Part shown: positions 6,337-6,970 of the stretch, piece after piece
How positions within the stretch are numbered: the stretch's first letter is position 1
How the letters are laid out: each line of letters starts with the position of its first letter
NCBI GenBank assembly: GCA_020860745.1
Contig: JAJBTR010000086.1
Coordinates: 1 to 6,970 of the forward strand
Direction of reading: 5' to 3'
Origin: Lachnospiraceae bacterium
GTDB taxonomy: Bacteria > Bacillota > Clostridia > Lachnospirales > Lachnospiraceae
DNA: 6,970 bases
Notes under the pieces: model-generated
Seen by the model: only the letters and a program-made list of their open reading frames with translations
Database searches by the model: none
Told to the model about the DNA's origin: nothing
Program-made: the position numbers and the translations under genes

Positions 6337-6970
6337 TTACTGCAATGTCATTAAGCCGCCGTCCGCATAGACACGCTGGCCGCTGACAAAAGCGGACGCG
6401 TCCGACGCAAAGAACAGGGCAATGCCCGCGCAGTCTTCCGGCAGCCCGATCCGCCCCGCAGGCACTCTCGCAGCCGTGCCGTCGCGCAGCTCCGGATTCT
6501 TCTCAAAGATCGGCTTCATCATCTCGGTCTCCGTCATGATAGGCCCGATGCAGTTTACAGTGATGCCGTACTGGGACCATCCGGCAGCCAGGTTCAGGCT
6601 GTAAGCATCCACCGCACCCTTCGTCGCACCATAGCAAACGGAAATATCAGACATTTTCGCCCGCACCGCGCCGATGGAGCTGACATTGATAATCCGTCCG
6701 TATCTCTGCTCAACCATCATTCGTCCGAAATATTTGCAGGTAAGCATAATGCTCTTTACATTGGCGTTGAACATCTCATCCCACTCCGCGGTCGGATGAT
6801 CCAGCGCGGAAAACTTCTTATTTACGCCCTGGGAATTGACCAGAATGTCAATACCGCCCAGCGCTTCCGCTACCTTTTTGCTCATCTCTTCCACTGCCGC
6901 CTCATCATTGCAGTCCGCAGCGCAGCAGAATACCTCGGCTCGCGTGTTTTCTTTAATATGAGTAGGTTTT
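6337..6970 (-). CDS. Short-chain dehydrogenase/reductase (SDR), 5' end beyond the right edge
   Basis: The frame is open from the right edge to a TAA stop, giving 210 visible residues of a protein usually near 250; the N-terminal TGxxxGxG cofactor loop is missing from the window. Counting from the edge, the visible order is: CCAADCNDEAAVEEM (the acidic segment after beta-3), GGIDILVNSQG at 38-48, NANVKS at 69-74, INVSSIG at 94-100 (probable catalytic S98), YGATK at 113-117 (catalytic Y113, K117), VNCIGPIMTE near 138-147 and the C-terminal SGQRVYADGG at 196-205. The enzyme should be a cytoplasmic NAD(P)-dependent oxidoreductase. The pattern is close to gluconate 5-dehydrogenase and related sugar-acid or polyol SDRs, but the substrate is not certain. 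The usual NNAG motif reads NSQG. It lies just upstream of the transporter genes on the same strand, suggesting it acts on the imported compound. An internal GTG at 6894 is not the start, because conserved SDR sequence precedes it. Confidence 0.9.
   Translation of the reverse strand, partial: KPTHIKENTRAEVFCCAADCNDEAAVEEMSKKVAEALGGIDILVNSQGVNKKFSALDHPTAEWDEMFNANVKSIMLTCKYFGRMMVEQRYGRIINVSSIGAVRAKMSDISVCYGATKGAVDAYSLNLAAGWSQYGITVNCIGPIMTETEMMKPIFEKNPELRDGTAARVPAGRIGLPEDCAGIALFFASDASAFVSGQRVYADGGLMTLQ

Noticed and set aside
6337..6894. A complete SDR starting at GTG 6894.
   Set aside because: The frame stays open to the right edge and encodes typical SDR sequence before this codon; the N-terminal cofactor-binding part would otherwise be missing.

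Overview
The window most likely comes from a Gram-positive anaerobe of the Clostridia, probably Lachnospiraceae-like. This rests on roughly balanced base composition, strong AGGAGG-type ribosome binding sites, a lipoprotein-type solute-binding protein with a long Ser/Thr/Glu/Asp linker after the lipid cysteine, and a ribose-type ABC transporter of the kind common in gut Clostridia. The assignment is inference from style, not from a marker gene.

Layout. At the left edge is the 3' end of a plus-strand crotonase (enoyl-CoA hydratase/isomerase) family gene (1-357). A perfect 16-bp hairpin (385-421) separates it from the convergent minus-strand gene for a metallo-beta-lactamase-fold hydrolase (516-1205). 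From 6970 down to 1452 the minus strand carries, in transcription order, the 3' part of a short-chain dehydrogenase/reductase (SDR; open at the right edge), a solute-binding lipoprotein (5029-6243), a first permease (3932-4903), a double-domain ATPase (2441-3931) and a second permease (1452-2444). A hairpin at 1328-1361 followed by a U-rich tail on the minus strand probably ends this operon.

How the genes fit together. The lipoprotein should capture a small solute outside the cell, the two unlike permeases should form a heterodimeric channel, and the tandem ATPase should power import. The family (ribose/galactose/autoinducer-2 type, CUT2) suggests a sugar or sugar-like compound; the substrate cannot be read from sequence. 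The SDR resembles sugar-acid or polyol dehydrogenases and may act on the imported compound. The hydrolase sits beyond the likely operon terminator and its link is weaker. A stem-loop between the lipoprotein and permease genes, and a short palindrome just upstream of the lipoprotein gene, are candidate expression controls.

Nothing here looks like a wholly new system, a mobile element, a CRISPR array or an RNA gene. The most unusual item is the ATPase, in which one of the two nucleotide sites appears to have lost its P-loop, catalytic glutamate, switch histidine and partner signature motif.
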